Shown one piece after another: positions 63,535 through 64,000 of a stretch of 64,000 nucleotides of DNA. The stretch is from assembly GCA_942493315.1 (NCBI GenBank), contig OW818690.1, positions 2,976,001 to 3,040,000 on the forward strand, read 5' to 3'. Source of the DNA: UBA5429 sp942493315. Lineage in GTDB: Bacteria; Bacteroidota; Bacteroidia; Bacteroidales; WCHB1-69. The notes below the pieces were generated by a model, which ran no database searches, was not told where the DNA came from, and worked only from the letters and a program-made list of their open reading frames with translations. The stretch's first letter is position 1, and the number at the start of each line of letters is the position of its first letter. Both the position numbers and the translations under genes were made by a program.

Positions 63535-64000
63535 TTAGTTCCAGGCGTTTAATGGTCTGTGTGACATTAATGCGTTTACTTTTTTAGCAACGTTTGCAAT
63601 CACATCCGCATTATCAATATTGCTGATCACCTCATCTATAAGAGCCACAATGGTTTCCATTTCTGATTCTTTAAGACCACGGGAAGTGATGGCAGGAGTT
63701 CCTACTCTAATACCTGAAGTTGTAAATGGAGTTCTGCTATCAAAAGGAACCATATTTTTATTTATGGTGATATCTGCTTTAACCAAAGTATTTTCCACTT
63801 GTTTTCCGGTAATATCAGGAAATTTAGTTCTTAAATCGATCAACATCAAATGGTTATCGGTTCCACCACTGATGATTTTATATCCTCTGTCCACAAATGC
63901 TTTTGCCATGGCATCTGCATTTTTCTTAACTTGTTTGATATAGTCAAGGTATTCATCAGATAAAGCTTCGCCGAAAGCAACTGCTTTAGCAGCAATTACA
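63535..64000 (-). CDS. glyA: Serine hydroxymethyltransferase, C-terminal part
   Basis: 155 codons of the C-terminus, running off the right edge. KVISGGTDNHLMLIDLRTKFPDITGKQVENTLVKADITINKNMVPFDSRTPFTTSGIRVGTPAITSRGL is diagnostic of GlyA (SGGTDNHL and GIRVGTPAxTxRG). The frame stays open upstream of 63909 (VIAAKAVAFGEAL...). It converts serine to glycine and loads tetrahydrofolate with a one-carbon unit. The PLP Lys is outside the window. Confidence 0.93.
   Translation of the reverse strand, partial: VIAAKAVAFGEALSDEYLDYIKQVKKNADAMAKAFVDRGYKIISGGTDNHLMLIDLRTKFPDITGKQVENTLVKADITINKNMVPFDSRTPFTTSGIRVGTPAITSRGLKESEMETIVALIDEVISNIDNADVIANVAKKVNALMSHRPLNAWN

Overview
The window is AT-rich DNA from a member of the Bacteroidota, most likely a flavobacterium-like lineage. 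Supporting signs are a type IX secretion C-terminal sorting domain (46229-46726), several small exported beta-barrel proteins, a flexirubin/aryl-polyene type pigment cluster that opens with an aromatic ammonia-lyase, Bacteroidota-style promoters (TTTG, about 19 bp, TAnnTTTG), and start sites that mostly lack a strong Shine-Dalgarno sequence. I cannot name a genus. No rRNA, tRNA, CRISPR array or prophage was seen.

Layout. 1-495 holds the start of an exported M1-type peptidase (minus, cut by the window edge), followed by a small outer-membrane protein. 1281-19768 is a long same-strand polyene pigment operon: ammonia-lyase, ketoreductase, three intact and two degenerate ketosynthase-like proteins, two acyl carrier proteins, two dehydratase-type hotdog proteins, a thioesterase, an acyltransferase, a B12-type radical SAM protein, a LolA-like carrier, a glycosyltransferase, an MMPL exporter fused to an acyltransferase (with a one-base frameshift), and a CrtI/RetSat-like oxidoreductase. 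A heptamer repeat array separates it from 20003-24935: a second radical SAM protein, a small unknown protein, an esterase, a PaaK-like ligase and another acyltransferase. The lyase would supply a hydroxycinnamoyl-type starter, the ketosynthase/reductase/dehydratase set would extend it on the carrier proteins, and the transport genes would move or anchor the product. No DarA/DarB-type dialkylresorcinol genes were recognised here.

24936-26736 is 1.8 kb without a gene, a mosaic of heptamer arrays, a 54-bp satellite, two GC-rich islands and an IS-end-like unit. Then come a four-module sulfur-transfer oxidoreductase (26737-29187), an IS1595-like insertion sequence whose transposase is split by a -1 frameshift at a run of seven A (29222-30785), an RND efflux operon with a small PII-like gene (31011-36877), and a four-helix-bundle (S23/IVP) gene bracketed by heptamer arrays (36879-37391). 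37393-46726 (minus) is a block of secreted proteins: LamG-type repeats, tail-collar plus C1q-like fibre modules, and three proteins sharing a C-terminal 'RNG' module. The rest has an NSS transporter with a 30-residue MetS-like small subunit, a helix-hairpin-helix protein, ClpB, GpsA, a GH29 alpha-fucosidase, galE, a translationally coupled sugar permease / nucleotidyltransferase-kinase / mutarotase operon, an EamA transporter, and secG, a TPR protein, lptE, a sigma-54 activator and glyA (cut by the right edge).

The most unusual feature is a family of 7-bp (also 8- and 9-bp) periodic arrays. They begin within about one base of the stop codon of at least eight genes, often as inverted pairs that could fold into hairpins, and they reuse a small shared set of words across the window. 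One arrangement brackets the S23/IVP gene.
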